A DNA stretch of 64,000 nt from Corynebacterium occultum (lineage in GTDB: Bacteria > Actinomycetota > Actinomycetes > Mycobacteriales > Mycobacteriaceae): positions 2,604,001-2,668,000 of the forward strand of contig NZ_CP046455.1 in assembly GCF_009734425.1 (NCBI RefSeq), given 5' to 3'. The position numbers and the translations under genes were made by a program. Under the pieces are notes generated by a model. It searched no databases and was not told the origin of the DNA. It worked only from the letters and a program-made list of their open reading frames with translations. Positions 63,776 through 64,000 of this stretch are shown in pieces (positions within the stretch are counted from its first letter, which is position 1; every line of letters starts with the position of its first letter).

Positions 63776-64000
63776 GGGGCCTCATCTCCTTCAGCTCCCG
63801 GCAGGTCTGGTCCACCGCCGGGATCCAGGAACCGGTCTTCTGGAAGATACGACGCTGGCGGTGATAACCGGCACCACGCTCCAGGATCTCCTGGACCAGG
63901 GCCAGTTCGGCGGCACAGCCCAGCTCCTCGGCGAGTTCAGCGAGGTCGGTGACCATCTCGGCCAGTTCCTCCGTCACCCAGCGTTCATCGGTGTCACGGT
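63768..64000 (-). CDS. C-terminal end of a probable GCS2-type carboxylate-amine ligase
   Basis: Only the last about 77 residues are in the window; the frame is still open at the right edge. The sequence DERWVTEELAEMVTDLAELAEELGCAAELALVQEILERG, with HRQRRIF, resembles the C-terminal helices of YbdK-like glutamate-cysteine ligase (GCS2) proteins. A start within the window (GTG 63977) is unlikely, because the similarity continues upstream of it. The identity rests on a short piece. Confidence 0.55.
   Translation of the reverse strand, partial: RDTDERWVTEELAEMVTDLAELAEELGCAAELALVQEILERGAGYHRQRRIFQKTGSWIPAVDQTCRELKEMRPLE

Overview
The window is GC-rich, tightly packed bacterial DNA that reads as Corynebacterium (Mycobacteriales). 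The best evidence is a porH-porA pair of very small genes for mycolate outer-membrane channels next to groEL, an ftsH-folE-folP-folB-folK-DUF3180-DUF6779-DUF2520-panC gene order shared with mycobacteria, an MrpA-MrpB fusion in an Mrp antiporter operon, and several genes whose ATG lies about 7-8 bases after a -10 box (leaderless transcripts). I saw no rRNA, tRNA, CRISPR array, transposase or prophage gene.

Layout. 1-9000: flavohemoprotein Hmp (cut by the left edge), a Tat-exported PhoX-type phosphatase, a membrane protein of unknown function, a VOC-fold protein, a PRISE-like short-chain reductase behind a promoter with an inverted-repeat operator, a BCCT transporter and a PIG-L/LmbE deacetylase. 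9029-20606 (minus): a housekeeping block with the panC-like, DUF2520-like, DUF6779, DUF3180, folK, folB, folP, folE and ftsH genes, then hpt, tilS and dacB. 20684-26943: ppa, a conserved membrane cluster (spermidine-synthase-like protein, DUF350, DUF4247, DUF2617 and two DUF4178 proteins), a small membrane protein and a rhodanese. 27466-31816: a MarR regulator and a Pls/PosA-type non-ribosomal peptide synthetase whose adenylation pocket reads like a lysine pocket. 31982-35958: ppk2, porA, porH and groEL with a CIRCE operator.

36045-53009 (minus) is the most interesting part. It is a nine-gene, about 17-kb run with mostly touching or overlapping genes. It encodes a small membrane protein, a P-loop GTPase of the double-GTPase type, a MIDAS vWA protein, a GAP1-like GTPase-associated protein, a protein with fibronectin-III-like domains, a large two-TM protein, a tubulin-like GTPase of 1200 residues, a secreted and membrane-anchored vWA protein with a Gly-rich tail, and a proline/glycine-rich membrane protein. 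The set resembles the NTPase-centred conflict or multicellularity-linked systems described in actinobacteria. It looks like an inside-to-outside machine coupling a tubulin-like and a Ras-like switch to a surface adhesion-type sensor.

53337-64000: an M20 dipeptidase, a stand-alone LeuA regulatory-domain protein behind a leader peptide with tandem rare Leu codons, a TVP38/TMEM64 protein, the mrpA(B)CDEFG Na+/H+ antiporter operon, an alpha/beta-hydrolase-like protein without the usual nucleophile serine, and the C-terminal end of a probable GCS2-type carboxylate-amine ligase cut by the right edge.
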